Shown: positions 1 through 5,998 of the stretch, one piece after another
Layout: the number at the start of each line of letters is the position of its first letter
Numbering within the stretch: position 1 is the stretch's first letter
Origin: CBFGTJ01 sp965651815
GTDB taxonomy: Bacteria > Actinomycetota > Acidimicrobiia > Acidimicrobiales > Microtrichaceae
Reading direction: 5' to 3'
Assembly (NCBI GenBank): GCA_965651815.1
Contig: CBFGTJ010000096.1
Coordinates: 1-11,929, forward strand
Length of the DNA stretch: 11,929 nucleotides
The notes under the pieces: model-generated
What the model was told of the DNA's origin: nothing
Seen by the model: the letters and a program-made list of their open reading frames with translations, nothing else
Databases searched by the model: none
Translations under genes and position numbers: made by a program

Positions 1-813
1 GCACCGAAGCGGGGTGCACCGAGGGGCCCGGCCGCGCCACGCGGTGGGCGCGAGCGGCGTGAGCGGGGTCTGGGCGGCACCCAGGTGGAGGGCCGCCAAG
101 CGGTGCGCGAGCTGCTGCTCGCCGGCACCCGCAAGGTGCACGAGGTCGTGCTCGCCGCGGACGCCGAGCGCTCCGACATCGTGGGCGACATCGTCCAGCT
201 CGCCGCGGAGCTGCGGGTGCCGGTGCGCGAGGTCGGGCGCGGGCGCCTCGAGTCGATCAGCCGCACCGACGCCCCCCAGGGCGTCGTCGCCCGGGCCGCC
301 GAGCTCCCCGAGACCCCGCTCGAGGAGCTGTGCTCGCCCACCGACGGCGGCCCGCCGTTCCTGCTGGCGGTCGACGGGGTCACCGACCCGGGCAATCTCG
401 GGGCGCTCCTGCGCATCGCCGAGTGCGCGGGAGTGACCGGGGTCGTGCTGCCGCGCCACCGGGCGGTGCACGTCACCCCGACGGTCACGAAGGCGGCCGC
501 CGGCGCGATCGAGTACCTCCCGATGGCCCTCGTCGGCGGGCTGCCGAACGCGATCGCGACGATGCGGGACCGGGACGTGTGGGTGGTCGGGCTCGACGCC
601 GGCGGGGACACCTCGGTCCACGACCTGGACCTCTCCGGTGCCGGGGTGTGCCTGGTGCTCGGCGCGGAGGGCAGGGGCCTCTCCCGGCTGGTGCGCGAGC
701 GGTGCGACCTCCTCGCCGCGATCCCGCTCCACGGGCGGCTCGCGTCGCTGAACGTCGCGGCGGCCGGCGCGATCGCCTGCTACGAGATCGCCCGGCGCCG
801 GGCCGGCAGCTGA
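1..813 (+). CDS. rlmB: 23S rRNA (guanosine-2'-O-)-methyltransferase RlmB, 5'-truncated by window edge
   Basis: SpoU/TrmH-family (SPOUT, knotted) methyltransferase that uses SAM to 2'-O-methylate a guanosine of 23S rRNA (G2251 in E. coli numbering). 270 residues are visible. Order: a basic Pro/Arg/Gly-rich stretch, the substrate-binding start (GGTQVEGRQAVRELL), then the SPOUT core with motif 1 (DPGNLGALLRIAECAG), motif 2 (LVLGAEGRGLS) and motif 3 (IPLHGRLASLNVAAAGAI), which supply the catalytic Arg/Asn and the SAM knot. The frame is open from base 1. The first possible start in the window, GTG 85, lies inside the conserved GxQVEGxxAV element, so the real start is upstream of the window. A basic low-complexity N-terminal extension is usual in actinobacterial RlmB. 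It converges on hsp20 with only four bases between the stop codons. The family call is firm. TrmH-type tRNA methyltransferase is the alternative, but the N-terminal element favours RlmB. Confidence 0.93.
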   Translation, partial: APKRGAPRGPAAPRGGRERRERGLGGTQVEGRQAVRELLLAGTRKVHEVVLAADAERSDIVGDIVQLAAELRVPVREVGRGRLESISRTDAPQGVVARAAELPETPLEELCSPTDGGPPFLLAVDGVTDPGNLGALLRIAECAGVTGVVLPRHRAVHVTPTVTKAAAGAIEYLPMALVGGLPNAIATMRDRDVWVVGLDAGGDTSVHDLDLSGAGVCLVLGAEGRGLSRLVRERCDLLAAIPLHGRLASLNVAAAGAIACYEIARRRAGS

Positions 814-817
814 GCGG

Positions 818-1219
818 TCAGAGCGCCGTGGGCTGGATGTCGAGGTCCTCGGCGTGCTGGCCGCGCAGCACCCGGATCGCGAGCTGGCCGTTCGCGAGCG
901 TGGCCTCCACCCCGGAGCCGTAGCCCTCGGGCAGGTCGACCTCGCGCTCGTAGCCGCCGTACTCCCACTCCTGGATCAGGTACTCGCGGGGCCCCGCGCT
1001 GCGGAGCTCGGCGTAGAAGCGCACCTTGCCCGGGCGGAGCTGGATCCTGACGTCCTCGGCCTGCACCGCCGGCAGCGGCGCGACGATCACGAGCGCCTCG
1101 CTCGCCTCGTAGACGTTCACCGGCACCTTCTGCGGTGTCATCGAGGCCTCGGTCGCCGCCGTCGACTGCACGACCTCGTCGTGGTCGGCGATGTCGTGGC
1201 CTGCGATCTGGTTGCTCAT
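818..1219 (-). CDS. Hsp20 / alpha-crystallin family small heat-shock protein
   Basis: ATP-independent cytoplasmic holdase that binds unfolding proteins. The product has 133 residues. Residues 1-30 are a short polar N-terminus, about 33-119 are the alpha-crystallin domain, and about 14 residues form the tail. Recognisable elements are the first strands (VYEASEALVIVAPLPAV), the EDVRIQL strand, the GGYEREVDLPEGY turn and the closing ATLANGQLAIRV, which fits the family pattern of A-x-x-x-NGxLxIxxxK. ATG 1219 is chosen because AGGAGCT lies just upstream at correct spacing on the minus strand, and the open frame beyond it (to 1612) is not Hsp20-like. The C-terminal I-x-I oligomerisation motif is not clear in the tail, which ends DLDIQPTAL. 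It is divergent from the EamA transporter gene across 139 bp and convergent with rlmB. I found no CIRCE or HAIR heat-shock operator upstream. Confidence 0.88.
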   Translation of the reverse strand: MSNQIAGHDIADHDEVVQSTAATEASMTPQKVPVNVYEASEALVIVAPLPAVQAEDVRIQLRPGKVRFYAELRSAGPREYLIQEWEYGGYEREVDLPEGYGSGVEATLANGQLAIRVLRGQHAEDLDIQPTAL

Positions 1220-1346
1220 GTCAGCTCCTCGTTCTCGCCCGCGCGCCCGGTGGCCCCGGGCGGGTCGCGGGTGGCGCGTACCCGTGGCCGGCCACCGGCC
1301 AAACGCGGCCCGCCGAACCCGTGCGGCCAGCGACCGCCGGCGTCGG

Positions 1347-1361
1347 TAACGTCCGTCCGTG
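1347..1361 (+). promoter_or_regulatory. Extended -10 of a probable leaderless promoter for the EamA gene
   Basis: TAACGT (1347-1352) fits the actinobacterial -10 consensus TANNNT. It is followed by exactly six bases and then the GTG start at 1359. That distance puts the transcription start on the start codon. No Shine-Dalgarno sequence precedes the GTG. No good -35 is visible at 17-18 bp spacing. The leaderless reading is an inference from spacing. Confidence 0.5.
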
Positions 1362-2339
1362 ACCTCCTCGCCCCCCACCGAGCGCACCTCGGGCACCCGC
1401 CCGACCACCCCGGGGTTGGGGCTGGCGCTGGTCTCGGCGGCCGGGTTCGGCACCTCGGGGGTGTTCGCCAAGTCGCTGCTCGAGGCCGGATGGTCGCCGG
1501 GCGGGGCGGTGACCGTGCGCATCGGTGGCGCGGCGCTGGCGCTCGCGCTGCCGGCGGCGGTGGTGATGCGCGGGCGGTGGAGGGTGCTGCGGCGCCACGC
1601 CCGGATGCTCACCGTGTACGGCCTCGTCGCGGTCGCCGCGTGCCAGTTCTGCTACTTCAACGCGGTCACCCGCCTGTCGGTCGGGGTGGCGCTGCTGCTG
1701 GAGTACCTGGCCCCGGTGCTGATGATCGGGTGGTTGTGGCTGCGCCACGGCTCCCGCCCCAGCCGGGTCACGGTCGGCGGCACCGCGCTCGCGGTCGGCG
1801 GGCTGGTGCTGGTGCTCGACGTGACCGGCTCGGTGGAGGTCGACCCGATCGGCGTGGCGTGGGCGCTCGCGGCCGCGGTGTCGGTGGTCGTGTACTTCGT
1901 GCTGTCCGCCCGCGAACCGGAGGGGCTGCCGCCCCTCGCGATGGCGTCCGCGGGGATGGTGGTCGCCGCGTTGGCGTTGCTCGCGGTCGGGCTGGTGGGG
2001 CTGATGCCGCTGGAGGTGTCGGCCCAGGACGTGGTGTTCCTCGACCGGCAGGTGCACTGGGCGGTCCCGGCGTCGGGGATGGTGCTGCTGTCCACCGCGC
2101 TCGCGTACGCGACGGGCATCGCCGCGACGCGACGGCTCGGGTCGCGGCTCGCGAGCTTCGTCGGGCTGTCCGAGGTGCTCTGCGCGGTGTTCGCCGCGTG
2201 GCTGTTCCTCGGCGAGCTGCCGCTGCCGATCCAGCTGGTCGGTGGCGCGCTGATCGTCGCCGGCGTCGCGTGCATCCGCTACGACGAGCTGACGAGGGAG
2301 CCGACCCCGGCGAGCGAGGTGCCGATCGATCCGATGTGA
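1359..2339 (+). CDS. EamA-domain transporter of the drug/metabolite transporter (DMT) superfamily
   Basis: Inner-membrane protein of 326 residues, probably ten membrane segments made of two tandem EamA repeats. Repeat 1 spans about 19-153 and repeat 2 about 163-306. Visible hallmarks are the opening GLALVSAAGFGTSGVFAKSL, the end of repeat 1 at EYLAPVLMIGW (115-125), and the second-repeat signature SEVLCAVFAAWLFLGE (271-286) followed by the last segment. Both termini are hydrophilic: about 18 residues at the N-terminus and 20 at the C-terminus. Family members export amino acids, metabolites or drugs. RhtA-like threonine/homoserine exporters and many uncharacterised proteins share this form, so the substrate cannot be read from the sequence. 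GTG 1359 is chosen because it sits six bases after a TANNNT -10 and leaves a normal N-terminus. The gene is divergent from hsp20, and rtcB follows 94 bp downstream on the same strand. Confidence 0.9.
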   Translation: MTSSPPTERTSGTRPTTPGLGLALVSAAGFGTSGVFAKSLLEAGWSPGGAVTVRIGGAALALALPAAVVMRGRWRVLRRHARMLTVYGLVAVAACQFCYFNAVTRLSVGVALLLEYLAPVLMIGWLWLRHGSRPSRVTVGGTALAVGGLVLVLDVTGSVEVDPIGVAWALAAAVSVVVYFVLSAREPEGLPPLAMASAGMVVAALALLAVGLVGLMPLEVSAQDVVFLDRQVHWAVPASGMVLLSTALAYATGIAATRRLGSRLASFVGLSEVLCAVFAAWLFLGELPLPIQLVGGALIVAGVACIRYDELTREPTPASEVPIDPM

Positions 2340-2416
2340 CGGGGCGTGACTGGCACCCGCGCCGGCGGTCACCGATGGTGGAGCCGAGCCCGACCGGTGC
2401 GGGCGATCCGCGTGTC

Positions 2417-2436
2417 GAGGAGCGAGCGAACGTATG
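2417..2436 (+). promoter_or_regulatory. Shine-Dalgarno sequence of rtcB
   Basis: GAGGAG at 2417-2422 lies eleven bases before ATG 2434. It supports this start for RtcB, in contrast to the neighbouring genes that look leaderless. The spacing is slightly long. Confidence 0.5.
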
Positions 2437-3591
2437 CCCCGGCGTCACGGCAACGTGCTCAACTGGGCGACCGAGCTGGACCCTGCCGCGCTCGAGCAGG
2501 CGCAGCGGGCCGCGTCGATGCCGTTCGTGGAGGGCCACGTCGCGCTGATGCCGGACGCGCACGTCGGCCTGGGCGCGACGGTGGGTTCGGTGATCCCGAC
2601 CCGCGGGGCGGTCATCCCCTCGGCGGTCGGGGTCGACATCGGGTGCGGGATGATCGCCGTCGAGTGCCCCTTCACCGCGGACCGGCTCCCCGACGACCTC
2701 ACCCGGCTGCACTCCGAGATCGAGAGGGTCGTGCCCGCCGGGGTGGGGCGCGGGCACGACCGTGCCCAGGCCGCGGCGGCGGACCTGCTCGCCGATCCCC
2801 GCGCGGAGCAGCTCACCGACGCCCAGCGGAAGGTCGCGGCCAAGCAGCTCGGCACGCTCGGCTCGGGCAACCACTTCGTGGAGGTCTGCCTCGACGAGCG
2901 CGACCGCGTGTGGGTGGTGCTGCACTCCGGGTCACGGGGGGTGGGCAACCAGCTGGCACAGCGGCACATCGAGTCCGCGAAGGGGCTCATGGCCGAGTAC
3001 TTCGAGGAGCTGCCGGATCCCGACCTCGCGTACCTCGTCGAGGGCACCCCCGAGTTCGACGAGTACCTGGCGGCGATGCTGTGGGCCCAGGACTACGCGA
3101 TGGCGAACCGCGAGGTGATGATGGACGCGGTGCTCGCCAAGCTGGCCGACGCCGTCGGCGGGCGGTTCAGGGAGGCGAGCCGGATCAACTGCCACCACAA
3201 CTTCACCGAGCGCGAGCGGCACTTCGGCAAGGAGGTGTGGGTCACCCGCAAGGGCGCGATCCGGGCGCGCCGCGGGGAGCTGGGGATCATCCCCGGGTCG
3301 ATGGGGACCCGGTCCTACGTGGTCGAGGGGCTCGGCAACCCCGACTCGTACGAGTCGTGCGCGCACGGCGCGGGTCGGCGGCTGTCGCGCCGCCAGGCGC
3401 GGCGCCGGCTGGACGTCGAGGGGCTCCGCACGGCGATGGCGCACGCCGCGTGGAACGAGCGGGACGCGAAGCGGCTGATCGACGAGGACCCCCGGTCCTA
3501 CAAGGACATCGACCAGGTGATGGAGGACCAGCGGGACCTGGTGCGGGTCCGGCACACGCTGCGTCAGGTCCTCAACTACAAGGGCACCTGA
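2434..3591 (+). CDS. rtcB: RtcB family RNA-splicing ligase (short bacterial form)
   Basis: GTP- and Mn(II)-dependent ligase joining RNA ends that carry a 2',3'-cyclic phosphate or 3'-phosphate to a 5'-hydroxyl. It repairs or splices cleaved RNA in the cytoplasm. The 385-residue product has all the key motifs: MPDAHVGLGATVGSVIPT (39-56), VGVDIGCGM with metal ligands Asp68 and Cys71, GSGNHF with His147, LHSGSRGVG with His164, NCHHNF with His255, the GTP-contacting IIPGSMGTRSYVVEG, and SCAHGAGR with His311, the residue expected to carry the guanylate (His404 in the Pyrococcus enzyme). It is shorter than E. coli RtcB (about 408) and the archaeal enzymes (about 480), as is common in Actinobacteria. 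ATG 2434 has an upstream GAGGAG. There is no archease, RtcA or RtcR gene next to it, so the partner and the RNA substrate are unknown. Confidence 0.93.
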   Translation: MPRRHGNVLNWATELDPAALEQAQRAASMPFVEGHVALMPDAHVGLGATVGSVIPTRGAVIPSAVGVDIGCGMIAVECPFTADRLPDDLTRLHSEIERVVPAGVGRGHDRAQAAAADLLADPRAEQLTDAQRKVAAKQLGTLGSGNHFVEVCLDERDRVWVVLHSGSRGVGNQLAQRHIESAKGLMAEYFEELPDPDLAYLVEGTPEFDEYLAAMLWAQDYAMANREVMMDAVLAKLADAVGGRFREASRINCHHNFTERERHFGKEVWVTRKGAIRARRGELGIIPGSMGTRSYVVEGLGNPDSYESCAHGAGRRLSRRQARRRLDVEGLRTAMAHAAWNERDAKRLIDEDPRSYKDIDQVMEDQRDLVRVRHTLRQVLNYKGT

Positions 3592-3605
3592 GCGGGTCGC
3601 GGGGG

Positions 3606-4205
3606 TCAGTCGCGGGTGCGGCGCTGGGGGTAGATCGTCTCGCCGCGGGCGAGCATGTCGACGAACTGCTCGATGCGCCGCGCCCGGGTCTGGGGCCGCT
3701 TGGCCTGCTGGGTGCGGTGGATCAGGGCGAAGCGGTTCTGCGAGGTGAGCACCTCGAACATGGCTGCCGCGTCCGGGTTCGCCGCGATCGCCGCGGCGAG
3801 GTCGTCGGGCACCTTCGCGTCGGCCGGGCCGTCGTAGGCGTCGTCCCAGCGGCCGTCGGCCTTGGCGCGCTCGACCTCGGCGAGCCCGGCGGGGTGCATG
3901 CGTCCCTCGGCGATCAGTCGCTCGGCGATGCCGACGTTGCGGGCGGACCAGGGGCTTCGCGGCCGGCGGGGCGAGTACCGCTGGAGGAAGGTCGTGTCGT
4001 CGCGGGACTTGCGCTGGCCGTCGATCCAGCCGTGGCACAGCGCCTCCTCCAGCGCCTCCGCGTTGCTCAGGCGGGTCGGGTGGGTCACGCCCTTCTTCGC
4101 GAGGACGAGCCACACCGCGGCCGACTCCGCGTGGTGCTCGGCGAGCCAGTCGCGCCACGCGGTGGCGTCGGGGAGGATCAGCTCCGGCGTGTCGGGCGTC
4201 GCCAT
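3606..4205 (-). CDS. YdeI/OmdA family protein (bacteriocin-protection family)
   Basis: Soluble 199-residue protein of the YdeI/OmpD-associated family (PF13376-type C-terminus). Visible family elements are the N-terminal WRDWLAEHHAES-WLVLAKKG segment (17-39), the signature EEALCHGWIDGQRKS-DD (53-70), the basic LQRYSPRRPRSPWSARN stretch (74-90), then RLIAEGRMHPAGLAEVERAK-GRW (96-120). The C-terminal helical part contains FALIHRTQQAKRPQTRARRIEQFVDMLARGE (159-189). Family members have been linked to resistance to polymyxin or bacteriocins in enterobacteria, but no reaction is established, so I give no function. ATG 4205 gives a normal family N-terminus and sits six bases after a TACGGT -10 hexamer, with no convincing ribosome site. 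It is convergent with rtcB, 14 bp between the stops. The questin-oxidase-like gene lies upstream on the same strand but has its own promoter. Confidence 0.87.
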   Translation of the reverse strand: MATPDTPELILPDATAWRDWLAEHHAESAAVWLVLAKKGVTHPTRLSNAEALEEALCHGWIDGQRKSRDDTTFLQRYSPRRPRSPWSARNVGIAERLIAEGRMHPAGLAEVERAKADGRWDDAYDGPADAKVPDDLAAAIAANPDAAAMFEVLTSQNRFALIHRTQQAKRPQTRARRIEQFVDMLARGETIYPQRRTRD

Positions 4206-4217
4206 GCCCCGACCGTA
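4203..4217 (-). promoter_or_regulatory. -10 hexamer of a probable leaderless promoter for the YdeI-family gene
   Basis: Read on the minus strand, TACGGT (4217-4212) is followed by six bases and then ATG (4205-4203). This fits TANNNT with a transcription start on the A of the ATG. The block resembles the one before the gene at 4277-5263: TACGGTCGG, a few bases, then ATGGC. Confidence 0.5.
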
Positions 4218-4276
4218 GCGGTGGGATGGGGCAGCGCTCCGGGTGGTCCGGGTGGTCCGGGCGTTCGGGTCGGCGG

Positions 4277-5263
4277 TCAGTTCGCCAGCCCGGCCTGGCG
4301 GGCGGCGAGGAACCGGTAGCGGGGATCCGCGGTGGCGGCCTCCTCGAGCCGGGCGGCGTAGACGAGCTTCACCACGTGGGGATCGAGGGTCACGAGCGCT
4401 GCCCGGCCGATGTCGGTCCACGCCAGGTGGGAGGCGTCCACGTCGGGGGTGTCGCGCCGGGAGGGGTCGGCGCCGTCGAGCACCACCGCGGCGACGAGCG
4501 CGACCGCCTGCGCGGTGCGCAGCGCGAGGCGGCGCTGGTCCTCGGGGTCGAGGTACTGCGCCAGCGCACGTGCGGCGCGGGTGCCGGTGACCATGTGGAG
4601 CGAGGTGAAGTCGTTCCGGTCGAGGTGCACCGCGGCGACGAAGGCGGCGACGTCGGCGAGCAGGTGCCCGTCGTCGCGGAGCCGGGCGAGGGTGTCGCGG
4701 AACCACGGCGCCTCGGCGGCGCCGCGCAGGTCGCGCAACGACCCGCTGTGGCGCTGTGGGTGCTGGGCGAGGGCGGAGGCCACCGCGGCGAGCGACTCGC
4801 CGCCGTCACCGCCCGGCGGGTCGCCCAGCGGGCGGCCCTGCTCACGCAGGTGCTGGAGCGCGTTCGCGACCTGGCCGGCGTGCTGCGCGTCGATGGCCAG
4901 CTCGAGGCGGATGATCGCGTGGAAGAACTGCGACAGCGGGGCGTCGACGAGGGCGGGCAGCTCGCGGCGGACGACGGCGTCGATGCCGAGCCGTTCGACC
5001 TCGGCGGTGTCCGGGTCCAGCCAGGAGGGCCGGTCGCGGGGGACCAGGAACCCGTCGGTGGTCTGCGCCTCGAACCACTCGCGCAGCTGGTCGTCGGTGG
5101 CGCCGAGGCGGCGTGCCGCGACCAGCGACATGGAGAGGTGGCTGTTGAACCCGCCGCGGGCGAGGGGGTCGTAGGCGAGCTCCCGGTCGAGCAGCTCGTC
5201 GAGGACCGGATCGCCGCCCGCGCGGGTGGTCGGTTCGCTGAGGGTGGGGTGCGTCGTGGCCAT
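4277..5263 (-). CDS. Questin oxidase family protein
   Basis: 328-residue soluble protein of the questin-oxidase-like family (PF14027/DUF4243 type). The fungal namesake GedK oxidatively opens the anthraquinone questin to desmethylsulochrin (a Baeyer-Villiger-type reaction). Bacterial members are abundant but mostly untested, so the substrate here is unknown. Visible family features are GGFNSHLSMSLVAARRLGA (37-55), the His-containing helix LSQFFHAIIRLELAIDAQH (110-128), DFTSLHMVTGTRAARAL (218-234) with the conserved LHxVT core, and the closing DPHVVKLVYAARLEEA segment (294-309). There is no Rossmann motif, membrane segment or signal peptide. ATG 5263 is chosen because it gives the family N-terminus and lies seven bases after a -10 hexamer, so it may be leaderless. 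The promoter contains a SoxR-type operator, which suggests induction by redox-active quinone-like compounds. The gene appears to be monocistronic. Confidence 0.82.
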   Translation of the reverse strand: MATTHPTLSEPTTRAGGDPVLDELLDRELAYDPLARGGFNSHLSMSLVAARRLGATDDQLREWFEAQTTDGFLVPRDRPSWLDPDTAEVERLGIDAVVRRELPALVDAPLSQFFHAIIRLELAIDAQHAGQVANALQHLREQGRPLGDPPGGDGGESLAAVASALAQHPQRHSGSLRDLRGAAEAPWFRDTLARLRDDGHLLADVAAFVAAVHLDRNDFTSLHMVTGTRAARALAQYLDPEDQRRLALRTAQAVALVAAVVLDGADPSRRDTPDVDASHLAWTDIGRAALVTLDPHVVKLVYAARLEEAATADPRYRFLAARQAGLAN

Positions 5264-5270
5264 GACGCCG

Positions 5271-5301
5271 ACCGTAAGACCTCAAGTTCACTTGAGGTCA
5301 A
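5271..5301 (-). promoter_or_regulatory. SoxR/MerR-type promoter and operator for the questin-oxidase-like gene
   Basis: On the minus strand: -35 TTGACC (5301-5296), a 19-bp spacer, and -10 TACGGT (5276-5271). The spacer is largely filled by a palindrome with two 10-bp arms, GACCTCAAGT (5278-5287) and ACTTGAGGTC (5290-5299), around two central bases. The inner 18 bp match the E. coli soxS SoxR box CCTCAAGTTAACTTGAGG at all but one central position. An over-long 19-bp spacer spanned by a palindrome is the hallmark of promoters activated by MerR-family proteins through DNA untwisting. Transcription would start about seven bases after the -10, at ATG 5263. No soxR gene is in the window. Confidence 0.82.
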
Positions 5302-5324
5302 GGATCGGTGGGTGAATTGCCCGT

Positions 5325-5367
5325 TTGAACCGGCTGCGAGCACACGTACTTTTCGCTCGACCGGTCG
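5325..5367 (+). promoter_or_regulatory. Promoter-like element with operator-like palindrome on the + strand
   Basis: TTGAAC (5325-5330), a 16-bp spacer and TACTTT (5347-5352) form a plausible sigma70-type promoter in a locally AT-richer patch. Just downstream, overlapping the expected start site, is the perfect 10-bp palindrome CGACCGGTCG (5358-5367), a core often seen in TetR-family operators of Actinobacteria. A purine-rich GGAGAGGGG and ATG 5396 follow, but the frame they open (81 residues, to 5641) runs antisense through the hypothetical gene and looks like noise. The target is therefore unclear. Confidence 0.35.
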
Positions 5368-5420
5368 GTTGACGCAGTGGAGAGGGGCGTCCCCGATGCG
5401 AGACAGGCCGGAGCTGGGGA

Positions 5421-5453
5421 GCGCCCCGTCGGTCACGCCGGCTGGCGGGGCGC
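5421..5453. terminator. GC-rich hairpin, possible bidirectional terminator
   Basis: Perfect 8-bp inverted repeat GCGCCCCG (5421-5428) / CGGGGCGC (5446-5453) with a 17-base loop. It lies 36 bases beyond the stop of the minus-strand hypothetical gene and about 70 bases after the + strand promoter-like element. There is no U-tract, as is common for hairpins in very GC-rich genomes, so termination is an inference. A second, weaker stem, GAGGCCG/CGGCCTC (5458-5464 and 5485-5491), reaches the stop codon of the same gene. Confidence 0.35.
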
Positions 5454-5489
5454 CTCCGAGGCCGGTGGAGGGCGTGCCGCGGCGCGGCC

Positions 5490-5822
5490 TCAGTTCCGCT
5501 GGTACCGCTGCATGCGCCGGATCGCCGCAGCTGCCGCATCCGCTCGCCGGTAGATCTCCCGCTCCTCCTCGGTGCGACTCGCGAGAACGTCCGCCGCACG
5601 GAGCGCATCCTCCTCGAGGAGGTGCTGCTCCTCGAGGGTGAGCGCCTCGCCGCGCACCGCCTTCATGCGTGCTGCCAGCACCTCGGGGGCCGTCGGCGGC
5701 GCTTCGGCCTGGTGCCGTTCATCGAGCGCCCGTGCGGCGTCGAGTGCCGCTTGATGGGCGGCCATCGCCTGCTCCTCCGCCGCGGCGTGGGCCGCGAGCT
5801 CGGCTGCGGTGCTCCTGCGCAT
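5490..5822 (-). CDS. Hypothetical Ala/Glu-rich helical protein, 110 aa
   Basis: I do not recognise this protein. It is rich in Ala, Glu and Arg. Apart from a Pro-containing break near residues 42-46 (PPTAP), it should be almost wholly helical, perhaps coiled coil. The central LTLEEQHLLEEDALRAADVLASRTEEEREIYRR (61-93) is strongly amphipathic, and the C-terminus is basic (IRRMQRYQRN). There is no signal peptide or membrane segment. The start is uncertain. ATG 5822 has no ribosome site, although a TACGGT hexamer lies 18 bases upstream (5846-5841). The in-frame ATG at 5765 (Met20) has a strong GGAGGAG with good spacing and would give 91 residues. The gene lies between tRNA-Thr and the SoxR-box region. 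Third-position GC is high, which supports real coding. A DNA-associated or structural role is possible but not shown. Confidence 0.55.
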   Translation of the reverse strand: MRRSTAAELAAHAAAEEQAMAAHQAALDAARALDERHQAEAPPTAPEVLAARMKAVRGEALTLEEQHLLEEDALRAADVLASRTEEEREIYRRADAAAAAIRRMQRYQRN

Positions 5823-5894
5823 GGGACCAGTGTGCCAGTCACCGTACGCAGCGCCTCCGGCCGGGGTCGTACGAGGTGCCCTGGCTTCAGGCGG

Positions 5895-5967
5895 AGCCCG
5901 AGCGGAGAATCGAACTCCGGACCTGCTGTTTACAAGACAGCTGCTCTGCCAACTGAGCTACTCGGGC
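5895..5967 (-). tRNA. tRNA-Thr(UGU)
   Basis: A complete 73-base cloverleaf can be folded by hand on the minus strand: acceptor GCCCGAG/CTCGGGC, D-stem GCTC/GAGC with loop AGTTGGCA, anticodon stem GCTGT/ACAGC with loop CTTGTAA (anticodon TGT, reading the threonine codon ACA), five-base variable loop, T-stem CGGAG/CTCCG with loop TTCGATT, and discriminator T. The 3' CCA is not encoded; the next bases are CCG. No integrase or flanking copy of the 3' end indicates use as an attachment site. Confidence 0.96.
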
Positions 5968-5971
5968 GGGA

Positions 5972-5998
5972 CTTCCGCGGAAGCCTCCACGGATTGTA
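5972..5998 (-). promoter_or_regulatory. tRNA-Thr promoter -10 and leader palindrome
   Basis: On the minus strand TACAAT (5998-5993) is a near-consensus -10, 25 bases before the mature tRNA 5' end. The expected leader then contains the perfect 12-bp palindrome CTTCCGCGGAAG (5972-5983), which could form a short hairpin next to the RNase P site. The -35 is weak (GGTCAC or GTCACC at 17-18 bp). Confidence 0.5.

Noticed and set aside
1284..1295. Palindrome GTGGCCGGCCAC between hsp20 and the transporter gene
   Set aside because: A GC-only palindrome in a GC-rich spacer is likely by chance. It is not placed at a recognisable -10/-35 and matches no operator I know.
854..2548. 564-codon + strand open frame across hsp20 and the transporter gene
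   Set aside because: It overlaps two well-supported genes, and the product is an Arg/Ala/Gly-rich shadow.
5278..5299. HspR/HAIR heat-shock operator as an explanation of the palindrome
   Set aside because: HAIR has CTTGAGT and ACTCAAG arms about seven bases apart. Here the arms are in the opposite orientation with a two-base centre, which is the SoxR arrangement, and the site is not next to hsp20.
4226..5641. 471-codon + strand open frame across the questin-oxidase-like gene
   Set aside because: It is antisense to a gene with clear family motifs, the composition is low-complexity, and it has no ribosome site.
5895..5967. tRNA-Thr as the attachment site of an integrated element
   Set aside because: No integrase, no direct repeat of the tRNA 3' end within the window, and the flanking genes look chromosomal.
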